A DNA stretch of 64,000 nucleotides from CAYPHA01 sp964410215 (GCA_964410215.1 CAYPHA010000013.1:1-64000); one strand, 5' to 3'; counted from the stretch's first letter, positions 52,258 to 62,068 are shown. The notes: a model not told the origin generated them from the letters alone. A program made the numbers and translations.

Positions 52258-52992
52258 ATGATTATATTTTCTTCTATTCGTACCCTTTATATTTATCTGA
52301 TGAGTTTTCTCATCACGGGAATCGGGGCTGTGCTTGTCATTTTTTACGGTCTGCTTGTCAATCCGTTCGCAGAATTCAATAACAGGGTTATTCGCAGGTG
52401 GGCCCGGGCTATCCTTTCTGTAGCCGGTGTAAAACTGGAGGTGGAAGGAAAGGAGCATCTGAACCCGGATCAACCCTACGTTTACATGGTAAACCACCTG
52501 AGCACGTTCGATATCCCTGCTACCGCGCTGATTCTCCCGGGAACCGTCCGTTTCATCGCTAAAAAGGAATTATTCCGCATACCCCTTTTTTCGATGGGCA
52601 TGCGTGCCGTCGGTATGATCAAGATTGACAGGGGAAACAGCGAAGAGGCCCGTAAAACCATTAACGAAGCTGTTGTTACCCTTCGCCAAGGTGTTTCCAT
52701 TATCATATTTCCGGAGGGTACACGAAGCCGTACAGGCGAGATCCAGCCCTTCAAAAAAGGCGGATTTATCCTGGCCGTGAACAGTCAGAATCCCATCGTA
52801 CCTGTCAGCATTTCGGGTTCCCAGTACGTACAGCGCAAGAAAAGTCTTGTCCTGGTACCCGGCAGGATACGTATCCGCATAATGCCGCCGCTTCGGACGG
52901 AAGGTATGGGGATGGAGGAGAGGAATACGCTGCTGAAAGAAGTGCGCGATCAAATTATAGACGCGTACGATCCCGGGTTTAACAAACCCTAA
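52258..52992 (+). CDS. plsC: 1-acyl-sn-glycerol-3-phosphate acyltransferase
   Basis: 244 residues: N-terminal membrane segment (YIYLMSFLITGIGAVLVIFY), the catalytic HX4D (NHLSTFDIP) and the phosphate-binding FPEGTRSR. Second acylation step of phosphatidic acid synthesis, at the membrane. Its stop codon region overlaps by four bases the stop of the convergent GGDEF gene. Complements plsX and plsY in this window. Confidence 0.95.
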   Translation: MIIFSSIRTLYIYLMSFLITGIGAVLVIFYGLLVNPFAEFNNRVIRRWARAILSVAGVKLEVEGKEHLNPDQPYVYMVNHLSTFDIPATALILPGTVRFIAKKELFRIPLFSMGMRAVGMIKIDRGNSEEARKTINEAVVTLRQGVSIIIFPEGTRSRTGEIQPFKKGGFILAVNSQNPIVPVSISGSQYVQRKKSLVLVPGRIRIRIMPPLRTEGMGMEERNTLLKEVRDQIIDAYDPGFNKP

Positions 52993-54638
52993 GCGGATTC
53001 AGAAATGACGCGATTCCGCCCCGTTTCTTTTGCCCTGTAGAGAGCTTCATCCGCTTTTTTAATAATTTCCTTAACCGATTCCCCGTCTTCCGGATAACTG
53101 GATACACCGATACTGATTGTCACATTTTTAGTGGTTAACTTTCTCTGGTCTTTAAAACGGTGGTTTTCGATAATAACCCGTAGTTTTTCGGCCAATAAAT
53201 GGGCATTTTTTTTATGAATACCCGGGACGATAATGGCAAATTCTTCACCACCATACCGGGAAACGGTATCGATACTGCGCGTATTTTCCTTCATCAGGCC
53301 GGCCATCTGTTGCAAGACATCATCACCGGCCAGATGCCCCAGTTTGTCATTCAATTCCTTAAAGTGATCGATATCGAGCATTAACAGTGAAAAACGGGTA
53401 TCAAAACGACTGCTCCGTTTCAATTCACGCCCGATTTCATTTATAAAATATCGGTAATTATACAACTGGGTCAGTCCATCTGTAACCGCCTGTTTTTCCT
53501 TGAGACGATACAACTTGATGAGATCATAATAGAGTACCATATTTTCAAAAATAATGCTGACTGTCTGGATAAAGGCTTTGAGAATACGTATTTCATAGGT
53601 TTCAAATGTTTCAGCCGAATACTGTTTGTCGATAAAAATCAAATACCGTTTCGGAAGTTCGGAGGGTTTATCTTTATCTTCAACATCCCGTGCGATGCTG
53701 CGGAGCAGTTGGGTGGAATCGTTGTTCGGAGAAAAGTGGGAAAGGACACCCAGAATGAAGGTCCCGCTTTCAAGGGAACCGGCCAGTTTGAGCATGGAAC
53801 GATCCATGATCTCATCGGTGTTTTTGACCCAGAGCATACCGTTTTCCCGTCGGATTATTTCCGTGAATCCGGAGGAAATCCGGTATTGCTTTTTCAGCTT
53901 TTTAGTATCCGGGACACCGGCATAGGCAAACGGTGTGATATATTTTTTGTCCGGTGTCAGTTCGAAAAGGATGCATCGCTCGATCTTAAACCCTTCCGTC
54001 ATTCGGGAAGGCAGCATCTTCAGCATCTGAAACGGATCGCTCTGTGTCCGCAAAATATTGGCCAGGTTATTCAGATAGAAAAGCCAGTCATTGTATTTGG
54101 CGAATTCCTCCCTGGATTCATAAAGTTCCATGTTAAGCCGGGAGAGGTTGTCATTCATGTCTTCCAGTTCGAGAATTTTCCCGCGAAGTTTTTCAACCAG
54201 TTGGGCGTTGTACTTCTGAAGGAACATTTTTTCGTCTTCAGGAGCCAGCAATTCTTTTTTGCCGGACAGGAATTCTTCAATCTTGAAAAGGAATTCTGTA
54301 ACATTAATGGGCTTGGTGATATAACCGACACACCCCGCGGTAAGGGTCAGCTCCCGCACATCCTTATTGACTTCGCCGGTTAAGGCGATGATAGGGATAT
54401 CTTTGAGTTCCTCGATACTACGGAGATGTGTCGTCACTTCATACCCCTGCATATCGGGCAGAATCAGATCGACAAGTATGAGATCCGGTTTTTTCTGTTT
54501 GGCCAGACGGATGCCTTCCAGTCCGCGCCCGGCCTCAAAATAGGTATAGCCTTTATACCGGATGATATCACCCATCAGGGAACGTGTATCGGGATCATCC
54601 TCTATGTACAGAATTTTTTTCGGGTTCTGGTCAGCCAT
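52989..54638 (-). CDS. REC-GAF-GGDEF response regulator (diguanylate cyclase)
   Basis: 549 residues. Receiver domain at 1-125 with ED pair after IEDDPDTR, phosphoacceptor in ILVDLILPDMQG and TKPI; a coiled coil at about 145-175; a GAF-like domain (about 180-360); and a GGDEF domain (about 385-545) with LMLDIDHFKELND and an intact active site GGEEF. An RSID inhibitory site lies five residues before GGEEF, the standard spacing, so product inhibition by c-di-GMP is expected. It should make c-di-GMP when phosphorylated. Next to it on the same strand is a SpoIIE-type phosphatase gene. No PilZ or EAL gene is in view. Confidence 0.92.
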   Translation of the reverse strand: MADQNPKKILYIEDDPDTRSLMGDIIRYKGYTYFEAGRGLEGIRLAKQKKPDLILVDLILPDMQGYEVTTHLRSIEELKDIPIIALTGEVNKDVRELTLTAGCVGYITKPINVTEFLFKIEEFLSGKKELLAPEDEKMFLQKYNAQLVEKLRGKILELEDMNDNLSRLNMELYESREEFAKYNDWLFYLNNLANILRTQSDPFQMLKMLPSRMTEGFKIERCILFELTPDKKYITPFAYAGVPDTKKLKKQYRISSGFTEIIRRENGMLWVKNTDEIMDRSMLKLAGSLESGTFILGVLSHFSPNNDSTQLLRSIARDVEDKDKPSELPKRYLIFIDKQYSAETFETYEIRILKAFIQTVSIIFENMVLYYDLIKLYRLKEKQAVTDGLTQLYNYRYFINEIGRELKRSSRFDTRFSLLMLDIDHFKELNDKLGHLAGDDVLQQMAGLMKENTRSIDTVSRYGGEEFAIIVPGIHKKNAHLLAEKLRVIIENHRFKDQRKLTTKNVTISIGVSSYPEDGESVKEIIKKADEALYRAKETGRNRVISESA

Positions 54639-54726
54639 ACGTATACCAAAAAAACAGATTTAAATTTTGTTTCATTACCTGTATATGTAAATCGTAATAA
54701 ATTGCAAAAAGTTTAATAACAATAAG

Positions 54727-56625
54727 TTAAAGGTGCTTGCATATTATCAGAGTGATATCATCGGAGGGATTGGATGTTTTGGTAAACTGCTTGATACTGT
54801 AAATAATCTCTTCCTTGATCCGGTGAACGGATTCTTCACGGTTCCTGATGATAAGATCGGACAGACGCTTTTCGCCGAATTCTTCATCTTTCGCGTTTTG
54901 CGCTTCTGTAACACCGTCGGTGTAAGCAATCAGAAGATCGCCCGCTTTGAATGAAATATCCTCTTGGATATATTCCTGTTCCGGCAGAAATCCAAGAACG
55001 ATGCCGCCTTTATTCAACGTCTGAACCGTACCGTCGGCTTTAAACAAAAGGGGCGGGTTATGTCCGGCATTGGTATACGTCATTTTTTCTTCCTGCGTAT
55101 TGATAATGCAATAAAAGAACGTCGCATACTTACCGGGTATCGTTGTCTGGCACAACAGGTCATTCAATCGATAGACCAGATCGCAGGTCGTTTTAAATAT
55201 CTTGTTCTGGGTGCGTAATCCGGCCAGTATCAGGGACATCATCAGGGCGGCAGGGGCACCTTTTCCAGCGACATCTCCGATAGCGAGACCAATACTGCCA
55301 TCATTGAACTTTGTGATATCGTAGAGGTCCCCGCTGACGATTTTGCTGGGTATGTTTAAAGCGGTCATGCTCAGTTTGTCGACTCTTGGTATGTGATTCA
55401 GTAGAAGCCGCTGCTGAACCTTCCCGGCATGGATCAGTTCATGTTCAAACGCCTGTTTGGCTATTTTAATATCCACCTGACGTGAATTATGGATCGCTAT
55501 GGAAGCCTGGTTGGCAAAAAGGATGAGAATATCGACGCGATCTTCATTAAAAAAGGCGATCTGGTCGCTTTCCAGGCAGAGAACCCCAAGAACTTCCTTT
55601 TCGAAAATTAGCGGGATGGAAAGTTGCGACCGTGTTTCCTTGCGAATTTCATAATAATGCTCCGCCTGGCGCACATCACTGAGTACATCAATTTTCTTCG
55701 TTTTAACAACCCAGCCGCAGGCTCCCTGGCCCACCTTCATGTAGAGGTTTTTCATCAATGCACTGTCATAACCGCGGCTGCTTGTGTTCAAAAGGTGTTT
55801 ACCTCTGTGATCGAGCAGGAAAATGGCCGCTGCATCGAAGTCAACAATCGTCTTCAACGTGTCCAGGATAAAATCGAGGGTTTTCTTGGGGTCAATGGAA
55901 GCAAGTATTTTCTGACTCACTTCAATTATTTTCCGGGTTTCATAATTTTTCTTTTCCAGGTCAATTATTAGACCGGCGCTTTCCAGCTTCAAGCCGGCTT
56001 TCTTTTGAATTTTCAAGAGCAGTTTACGTGTCGATTCATCCCGAAATACGGTCATTTTATCCGGATCGATCAGCAGAAAAGCGAAGATGAAATTATGACC
56101 ATAAAAAGGGAGGAGCCGCCGGAGGCCGGCTTGCTGTAAAACCCCGATTTCTTCATCACTGAAGGGCCTTTCCCCGCATGCGATATCACCGTTCGAAACA
56201 TCCGTCCCGGACATGAGCTCTTTGTTAAAGGCAGGGGTCAATTCGATTGTACTGTCGATATTTTCATAGTGGGAGAGATAGTACCGGGTATTTTCCAGGA
56301 TGTAAAAAGCGTATGGCGTATCTCTGAATATTGCATGGAACGCTTCGAAGAGCAGCCGGGTGATTTCGTGATAGCGGACGGCACTGTTCAGGTCATCGTT
56401 CAGGTTTTCAAGAATCCGGCGTGTCTCCGTCTGAATGAATATATATTTTTTAAACAGAATCCTTTCCAATCCGGCCCTTATCCCGTCGTGTATAAACATG
56501 ACGATAAAAAGCAGGATAAAGGCCGCCGGCAGGATATGTTCACCGTAAAACAGACCGACATCCCCTAAGATCAGGATGTAAACAATAAAAAGAATGCCAT
56601 TGGTCAGCAGCTTCCTGAACGTCAA
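54727..56625 (-). CDS. membrane GAF-SpoIIE/RsbU-type serine phosphatase
   Basis: 632 residues: two N-terminal membrane helices (about 10-50), a helical linker, a GAF domain (about 240-395, AAIFLLDHRGKHLL, CGWVVKT, LSIPLIFEKEVLGVLCLES), and a PP2C-like SpoIIE domain (about 410-632) with metal ligands in SGDLYDIT, GDVAGKGAPA, AGHNPP, YTDGVTEA and DDITL. It should dephosphorylate a STAS anti-sigma-factor antagonist, such as the one at 15.8 kb. Start is TTG 56625 with AAGGAG correctly spaced upstream. Its GAF may sense a small ligand; the ligand is unknown. Confidence 0.9.
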   Translation of the reverse strand: MTFRKLLTNGILFIVYILILGDVGLFYGEHILPAAFILLFIVMFIHDGIRAGLERILFKKYIFIQTETRRILENLNDDLNSAVRYHEITRLLFEAFHAIFRDTPYAFYILENTRYYLSHYENIDSTIELTPAFNKELMSGTDVSNGDIACGERPFSDEEIGVLQQAGLRRLLPFYGHNFIFAFLLIDPDKMTVFRDESTRKLLLKIQKKAGLKLESAGLIIDLEKKNYETRKIIEVSQKILASIDPKKTLDFILDTLKTIVDFDAAAIFLLDHRGKHLLNTSSRGYDSALMKNLYMKVGQGACGWVVKTKKIDVLSDVRQAEHYYEIRKETRSQLSIPLIFEKEVLGVLCLESDQIAFFNEDRVDILILFANQASIAIHNSRQVDIKIAKQAFEHELIHAGKVQQRLLLNHIPRVDKLSMTALNIPSKIVSGDLYDITKFNDGSIGLAIGDVAGKGAPAALMMSLILAGLRTQNKIFKTTCDLVYRLNDLLCQTTIPGKYATFFYCIINTQEEKMTYTNAGHNPPLLFKADGTVQTLNKGGIVLGFLPEQEYIQEDISFKAGDLLIAYTDGVTEAQNAKDEEFGEKRLSDLIIRNREESVHRIKEEIIYSIKQFTKTSNPSDDITLIICKHL

Positions 56626-56790
56626 AACGTATCTCCTTCATTGAAAATTCTAATTTAGAGAAAGGGACCAACATTTACAATGCCGCTGATGAAAATATGT
56701 AATTACGGTTTCCTTTAATTTATTGTTTCGTTTTATTTTAATACGTATTTAAAAATTTGTTATGTTAGGGTATGATTCAGAGGGAGACGG

Positions 56791-57357
56791 ATGGGCACCA
56801 TTAAGCCTTGCTTGCCGGTCAAATTGTTCGCGGGAATCACGTACCGGCCGGCATTCGATATTGAATCCTTTATNNNNNNNNNNATTCGTAATACACTGTC
56901 TGAGGAGCTGGGGGATACCGATTTCAGATCTGAAACATTCGCATTTTCAGCATTCACCAATTATTACGAGCAGGAAATGGGATCCGGTCTGGAAAAAGTA
57001 TTCATCAGTTTTTCGGAACTCGTTATGCCGGATAAATTACCGGTGATTAAAACGCGCACCAATCGTCTGGAAAGCCGCTACACTTCCGGCAAAGGGCGTT
57101 CCGTCAACATTGATCCCGGTTACCTGACCATGGCGAAAGTGGTGCTGGCGACGACAAAAGATTACAGCCACAGGATTTATCTGATGGATGGTATTTACGG
57201 CGATTTACACCTGACCTATTCGGGTAACTCTTATCAGAAGCAACCCTGGACGTACCCCGACTATCAGCAGCCGCCGTCCATCGTGTTTTTTAATCAGTTA
57301 AGAAAACTATACAGTCAGCAACTAGCAGGAGTAGAGATTGAAACAAACGACGTATAA
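56791..57357 (+). CDS. DUF4416 family protein, containing the assembly gap
   Basis: About 188 residues, interrupted by 10 N at 56874-56883, so four codons near residue 29 are unread and the true length may differ. The sequence after the gap has the DUF4416 pattern: FTNYYEQEMGSGLEKVFISF, NIDPGYLTMAKVVLATTKDY, HRIYLMDGIYGDLHLTYSG and FFNQLRKLYSQQL. No function is established for the family. GGGAG precedes the ATG. It overlaps purM by 20 bases. The frame is open across the gap, which supports, but does not prove, that the gap size is right. Confidence 0.8.
   Translation: MGTIKPCLPVKLFAGITYRPAFDIESFXXXXIRNTLSEELGDTDFRSETFAFSAFTNYYEQEMGSGLEKVFISFSELVMPDKLPVIKTRTNRLESRYTSGKGRSVNIDPGYLTMAKVVLATTKDYSHRIYLMDGIYGDLHLTYSGNSYQKQPWTYPDYQQPPSIVFFNQLRKLYSQQLAGVEIETNDV
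56874..56883. other. assembly gap of 10 N
   Basis: Ten undetermined bases inside the DUF4416 gene, a scaffolding join of probably arbitrary length. Sequence on the two sides may not be truly 10 bases apart. Confidence 0.99.
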
Positions 57358-58333
57358 AGAATCCGGTGTGGATATCGAGAAGGGTGAACAGACTCTATCG
57401 GGAGCAAAAGAAATGATCCGTTCCACATTTACCCCGGGTGTTTTAAGCAATGTGGGCAGTTTCGGCGGATTGTTCGAACTCGATAAAAATGCCTATGATC
57501 AACCCGTCCTTGTATCCAGTACCGATGGCGTCGGGACAAAATTACGTGTCGCCGTTATGGCAGGAAAGCACGATACGGTTGGCGAAGACCTTGTCAATCA
57601 TTGTGTCAATGATATCGCCGTCCTGGGTGCAAAACCTCTTTTTTTTCTTGACTATTATGCGACGGCACACCTGGAAGACCAGGTGTTCCAGGCGGTCCTC
57701 TCCGGTTTCGCCAGAGGCTGCCGGGCATCAGGATGCGCCCTGATTGGCGGGGAAACGGCCGAAATGCCGGGAATATACCATGACGAAGATTATGACCTCT
57801 GCGGGACTATTGTCGGCATTGTCGACAAAAAGAATATCATTTCCGGTCAGGATATACAGAAGGGCGATGTGTTGATCGGTCTTGAATCCAATGGTCTGCA
57901 TACAAACGGGTATTCCCTGGCACGGCATGTACTTTTTTCGAAATATACGGTCGAAGACAGGATTGACGAGCTGGGAGAAACGGTAGGAGACGCTCTTCTG
58001 CGTGTCCACCGCTGTTATCTGGAGCACATCCAGGGCGTCCTGCACCACAACGTGCATGGTATCGCCCACATTACAGGCGGGGGTATCGTAGGAAACACAT
58101 CCCGTCTTCTGCGCGAAGGATTATCCCTCAGGGTTGACTGGGATGCCTGGGACATACCGTCTGTTTTCAATATTATTCAGAGCATCGGCAACGTTCCGGA
58201 AAAAGATATGCGGCGTACATTCAATTTGGGTATCGGATTGATTTTAATCGTTTCAAAGCAGGATGCCGATGCGGCTTTAAAGTCGTTAGCCGCGTTTCCG
58301 GAAAAAAGTCTGGTCATCGGGGAAATTGTATAA
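57338..58333 (+). CDS. purM: phosphoribosylformylglycinamidine cyclo-ligase (AIR synthetase)
   Basis: 331 residues. Fifth step of purine synthesis. Motifs: GVDIEKGEQ, SSTDGVGTK, NDIAVLGAKPLFFLDYY, IGGETAEMPG and GLHTNGYSLAR. Start is TTG 57338 with AGGAG six bases upstream. Overlaps the DUF4416 gene and ends with a hairpin downstream. Confidence 0.96.
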   Translation: MKQTTYKESGVDIEKGEQTLSGAKEMIRSTFTPGVLSNVGSFGGLFELDKNAYDQPVLVSSTDGVGTKLRVAVMAGKHDTVGEDLVNHCVNDIAVLGAKPLFFLDYYATAHLEDQVFQAVLSGFARGCRASGCALIGGETAEMPGIYHDEDYDLCGTIVGIVDKKNIISGQDIQKGDVLIGLESNGLHTNGYSLARHVLFSKYTVEDRIDELGETVGDALLRVHRCYLEHIQGVLHHNVHGIAHITGGGIVGNTSRLLREGLSLRVDWDAWDIPSVFNIIQSIGNVPEKDMRRTFNLGIGLILIVSKQDADAALKSLAAFPEKSLVIGEIV

Positions 58334-58350
58334 AAAGCGAAAACAATGGC

Positions 58351-58385
58351 TCCGGTGCTTGACTAACACCGGAACATTTATTTAA
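58351..58385 (+). terminator. hairpin after purM
   Basis: TCCGGTG (58351-58357) pairs with CACCGGA (58367-58373), nine-base loop, followed by ACATTTATTTAA. The T tract is interrupted, so terminator strength is uncertain. Confidence 0.55.
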
Positions 58386-58431
58386 TTACTTAGAGGTTAC
58401 TCTCTGTTTTAATATCAGGAACGGAACAGAT

Positions 58432-59073
58432 ATGTTAGTAAACGGACTACTCATCCTGCTGATCAGCTATATAATCGGATCGTTTCCAACGGCCATTCTG
58501 GCCGGTAAACTGCAGAAAAACATCGATATCCGTCAGCATGGCAGTGGTAATGCCGGCGCAACGAATGTATTGCGCGTCCTGGGATGGAAAACCGCCCTGA
58601 TCGTTCTATTAATTGACATATTCAAAGGCTTTGTGCCGGTTTTCTGGATTCCGGGACTATTTTACGGCCCGGGAGAGACTTACTTCTATATGCAGGTTGT
58701 TGCCGCGGCGGCGGCGGTTGCAGGACATATATGGACTGTTTTTGCCGGTTTTAAAGGCGGAAAAGGGGTCGGCACGTCGGCCGGTGTCTTTCTCGGACTC
58801 GCTCCTATACCGCTTTTGTTTGCCCTGAGCATGTTCATCATCGTCGTCGCGATCTCACGTTATGTATCGCTTGGATCCATCCTCAGCGCACTGGTCTTCT
58901 TACTGGTCATAATTGCACAGAAATATATATTTGTAATAGACATTCCCGATCTTCTGTTTTACCTGGCCATACTGATTGTCGTCTTGATCTGGTTTCTGCA
59001 CCGGGCCAATATCAGGCGCCTGTTGTCGGGTACGGAGAACAAAATCGGATCCGGAAAAAAAACGACGGATTAA
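58432..59073 (+). CDS. plsY: glycerol-3-phosphate acyltransferase PlsY
   Basis: 213 residues, about five to seven membrane helices. Transfers acyl from acyl phosphate (made by PlsX) to glycerol 3-phosphate. Motifs: IIGSFPTAILAGKL, GSGNAGATNVLRV and FKGGKGVGTSAGV. Followed 39 bases later by gpsA, which provides the acceptor glycerol 3-phosphate. Confidence 0.95.
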   Translation: MLVNGLLILLISYIIGSFPTAILAGKLQKNIDIRQHGSGNAGATNVLRVLGWKTALIVLLIDIFKGFVPVFWIPGLFYGPGETYFYMQVVAAAAAVAGHIWTVFAGFKGGKGVGTSAGVFLGLAPIPLLFALSMFIIVVAISRYVSLGSILSALVFLLVIIAQKYIFVIDIPDLLFYLAILIVVLIWFLHRANIRRLLSGTENKIGSGKKTTD

Positions 59074-59112
59074 TTACATCTTCAGAGAGTCAATTGGAAA
59101 GGTTGTGACAAT

Positions 59113-60114
59113 ATGAAAGTTGCCGTACTGGGTTCAGGAAGCTGGGGGACGACGCTTGCCCTCACGCTGCAGGATAACGGCCATTCTGTCTGCTGCTGGA
59201 CAATCGAGGATTCGACGATACAAAATGTAAATGAAAAACGTGAAAATTCCCGTTATCTGCCCGGGGTGCCCATACCGGAGGCTGTCCGTTTTACAAAAGA
59301 TCTGCCTGAAACGGTGCATGATGCCGGGATGATTGTGTGTGCGGTACCTTCTCAGGTAACCAGGAAGGTCATTCCTGAAGTCATTAAGGTTTTGAACCGC
59401 GGTAAACAGATATGGGTACCGGTTTCGAAAGGTATTGAAAACGATACCTATCTGCGTGTTTCGCAGGTCATTCACCAGGTGGGCTCTGTTCCTGATGAAA
59501 ACATCGTTGCACTGTCAGGGCCAAGCCACGCGGAAGAAGTAAGCCGTCATATACCGACCGTTGTGGTCGCAGCCTCCACCCGGCTTGAAAGCGCCAGGCT
59601 GGTTCAGGATGCATTCATAAATCATTATTTCAGAGTTTATGCCAGCGAGGATATCGTCGGTGTAGAGCTGGGCGGTGCTCTCAAGAATATCATTGCCCTG
59701 GCAGCGGGTATCTGCGATGGAGCCGGCTATGGTGACAATACAAAGGCGGCGCTGATAACCCGCGGCCTGGTTGAAATCAACCGTCTGGGGGTCGAGATGG
59801 GCGCCCGCAGCGATACATTTGCCGGACTCAGCGGGATGGGTGACCTCATTGTAACATGCATGAGCCGTCATTCCCGGAACCGGTATGTAGGGGAACAGAT
59901 AGGCAGAGGCCGTTCCCTCGATGATATTCTCGGGGAGATGGTGATGGTCGCCGAAGGAGTTAAAACCACGCTTTCCGCGTACGAAATTGCACAGGCGCGC
60001 AATGTTGAGATGCCTATCACGGAACAGGTATATCTGACCCTGTTCAAAAACAAGAAACCAGAGGATGCCCTGTATGATTTAATGACCCGGGCATCCAAGA
60101 TTGAGGACTGGTAA
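59113..60114 (+). CDS. gpsA: glycerol-3-phosphate dehydrogenase [NAD(P)+]
   Basis: 333 residues. Reduces dihydroxyacetone phosphate to glycerol 3-phosphate. Starts VAVLGSGSWGTTLALTLQDN; catalytic Lys region GGALKNIIALAAG; AGLSGMGDLIVTC. Follows plsY in the same phospholipid unit. AAAGG before the ATG. Confidence 0.96.
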   Translation: MKVAVLGSGSWGTTLALTLQDNGHSVCCWTIEDSTIQNVNEKRENSRYLPGVPIPEAVRFTKDLPETVHDAGMIVCAVPSQVTRKVIPEVIKVLNRGKQIWVPVSKGIENDTYLRVSQVIHQVGSVPDENIVALSGPSHAEEVSRHIPTVVVAASTRLESARLVQDAFINHYFRVYASEDIVGVELGGALKNIIALAAGICDGAGYGDNTKAALITRGLVEINRLGVEMGARSDTFAGLSGMGDLIVTCMSRHSRNRYVGEQIGRGRSLDDILGEMVMVAEGVKTTLSAYEIAQARNVEMPITEQVYLTLFKNKKPEDALYDLMTRASKIEDW

Positions 60115-60155
60115 ATAAATCATTTCTTTTTTGGGTATTTTTAAAGGAGGACGTC

Positions 60156-60995
60156 ATGATCAAATCAATCCTTTTACCCATTGATGGTTCGACATACACC
60201 GACGCGGTTATCAAATACGGCCGGTTTTTATCGGAAACATTCGGTGCGGTATTACGGATCTTGAGCGTTGTGGATATACGCCTTTATGACTGGAGTGTGG
60301 CCACTAATGCGGATAACTTTGTTCCGATTATGCCCCCGACCGGTTTCCAGGCGGAATCACAAAAAATGCATGAAGAAAAAGCTGACCACGTCCTGGAAAA
60401 GGCAGGTAAACTCTTTCAGGCGAGCGGAACCAATTTTGAACTGATCAAAATAGCCGGCATTCCCGTGGAAGAAATCTGCAATTATGCAAAGAAGAGTGAT
60501 ATGGTCGTAATGGGTATTCGCGGAGAATACGAGCGATGGAGCGGAAAACTCCTTGGTGATACCGTGGAATCGGTATCCCGGCAGGTCAGTAAGCCGGTCA
60601 TGCTTGTGGAAAAAGAGTTCGAGCCGTTCAGCCGCATCATCTGCGGTTATGACGGCAGTACACAGGCCAATAAAGCGCTGCAGTTTGCAGCCTATATGAG
60701 CGACATCATGCAGGCCCCTCTGCAGGTCGTGACTGTGCTGGATAACGAAGAAGAGCGTAAAGCTATCCTGCAGGAAGCTGAACAATACCTTACGCCCTAT
60801 GGTATCACGTTCCAGTTACGTCATGAATTTGGCGACCCTGATGAAATACTGGTCAATGTCACGAAGAACACGGCAAGTCCAAGCCTTATGATTATTGGAA
60901 GTTATGGCCATTCGCGCATCCGTGAAGCAATCATCGGAAGCACAACCGTTCAGGTGATGCGGAATGCCCACAAACCAATTCTACTCGCGAAATAA
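60156..60995 (+). CDS. tandem universal stress protein
   Basis: 279 residues made of two UspA domains (about 1-145 and 150-279). The second has the full ATP-binding motif G2xG9xG(S/T) (GSYGHSRIREAIIGST); the first has a diverged version (GIRGEYERWSGKLLGDT). Cytoplasmic, ATP-binding, stress-related by family. Excellent AAAGGAGG ribosome site. Stands between gpsA and fbp. Confidence 0.92.
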   Translation: MIKSILLPIDGSTYTDAVIKYGRFLSETFGAVLRILSVVDIRLYDWSVATNADNFVPIMPPTGFQAESQKMHEEKADHVLEKAGKLFQASGTNFELIKIAGIPVEEICNYAKKSDMVVMGIRGEYERWSGKLLGDTVESVSRQVSKPVMLVEKEFEPFSRIICGYDGSTQANKALQFAAYMSDIMQAPLQVVTVLDNEEERKAILQEAEQYLTPYGITFQLRHEFGDPDEILVNVTKNTASPSLMIIGSYGHSRIREAIIGSTTVQVMRNAHKPILLAK

Positions 60996-61017
60996 GCCGC
61001 ATCGTTAAGGAGGGGTG

Positions 61018-62028
61018 ATGAGCGGTAAAATTATAACACTGACACGTCATATCATTGAAGAACAGCGAAAATATCCCTATGCAACCGGTGCGTTTACCGA
61101 TCTGATGAACGATATCGCCTTTGCTGCCAAACTGATCTCTTACCATACCAACAAGGCCGGTCTGATGGGCGTTCTGGGGGAAACCGGCGATTTCAATGTG
61201 CAGGGAGAACGGGTAAAAAAACTGGATGTGTATGCCCATGAAACCATGGTCAAAGCCCTGGATCATGGTGGGCATTTATGTGTAATGGTCTCCGAAGAAG
61301 AGGAGGATCTTATTCCCATTCCGGAACAGTTTCCGCTGGGAAAGTATGTCTGCCTGTTTGATCCGCTGGATGGTTCTTCCAATATCGATGCCAATGTCAG
61401 TGTGGGAACGATATTTTCGATTTACAGGAAAATCAGCCCCGAGGGGCGGCCGGGAACGATAGAGGATACCCTCCAGCCCGGTACAAAACAAATCTGTGCC
61501 GGTTATGTTATCTACGGCTCGAGCACCATGCTGGTCTATACGACAGGAAACGGCGTGCATGGCTTTACACTGGATCCCAGTTACGGTGAATTTGTGCTGT
61601 CCCATCCCAATATCAAGATGCCTGCAAAAGGTACCATTTACAGTGTCAATGAAAGCAATTACGATTACTGGGACGAGCCGGTTAAACGTTATATTCACTA
61701 TGTAAAACAGACAGATGAGGCCACCGGCCGGCCGCTTAATTCGCGTTATATCGGTTCGATGGTCAGCGACGTTCATCGTAACCTGCTTTACGGGGGGATT
61801 TATCTTTATCCGGCAAGCACGAAAGCGCCCGAAGGGAAATTACGTTTAACCTATGAAGCAAATCCCATGGCTTATATCGTTGAACAGGCCGGTGGATACG
61901 CCAGTAACGGCAGAGAGCGCATAATGAATATAAAACCGGAATCTGTTCATCAACGGGTTCCGCTTTTTATCGGGCCTGAATATGACGTCAGACTGGTCGA
62001 AAAGTTTATCAGGGATCATACGTCATAA
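61018..62028 (+). CDS. fbp: class I fructose-1,6-bisphosphatase
   Basis: 336 residues. Gluconeogenic hydrolysis of fructose 1,6-bisphosphate. Metal site in VSEEEEDL and FDPLDGSSNID; SVNESNYDYW; and RYIGSMVSDVHRNLLYGGIYLYP, then KLRLTYEANPMA. ATG 61018 is preferred over GTG 61015 because AAGGAGG sits directly upstream at usual spacing. Confidence 0.96.
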   Translation: MSGKIITLTRHIIEEQRKYPYATGAFTDLMNDIAFAAKLISYHTNKAGLMGVLGETGDFNVQGERVKKLDVYAHETMVKALDHGGHLCVMVSEEEEDLIPIPEQFPLGKYVCLFDPLDGSSNIDANVSVGTIFSIYRKISPEGRPGTIEDTLQPGTKQICAGYVIYGSSTMLVYTTGNGVHGFTLDPSYGEFVLSHPNIKMPAKGTIYSVNESNYDYWDEPVKRYIHYVKQTDEATGRPLNSRYIGSMVSDVHRNLLYGGIYLYPASTKAPEGKLRLTYEANPMAYIVEQAGGYASNGRERIMNIKPESVHQRVPLFIGPEYDVRLVEKFIRDHTS

Positions 62029-62068
62029 CAATTCATATCCATATGAAAATGCTGACACTTAGAAAGGG

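Noticed and set aside
53709..54383. Open frame of 224 codons on the + strand
   Set aside because: It is antisense to the REC-GAF-GGDEF gene, whose domains are clear, and has no recognisable protein features.
56748..56776. Promoter-like TTTAAA, 17 bases, TATGAT before the DUF4416 gene
   Set aside because: The predicted start would fall inside the gene's apparent ribosome site, so the match is probably chance in AT-rich sequence.
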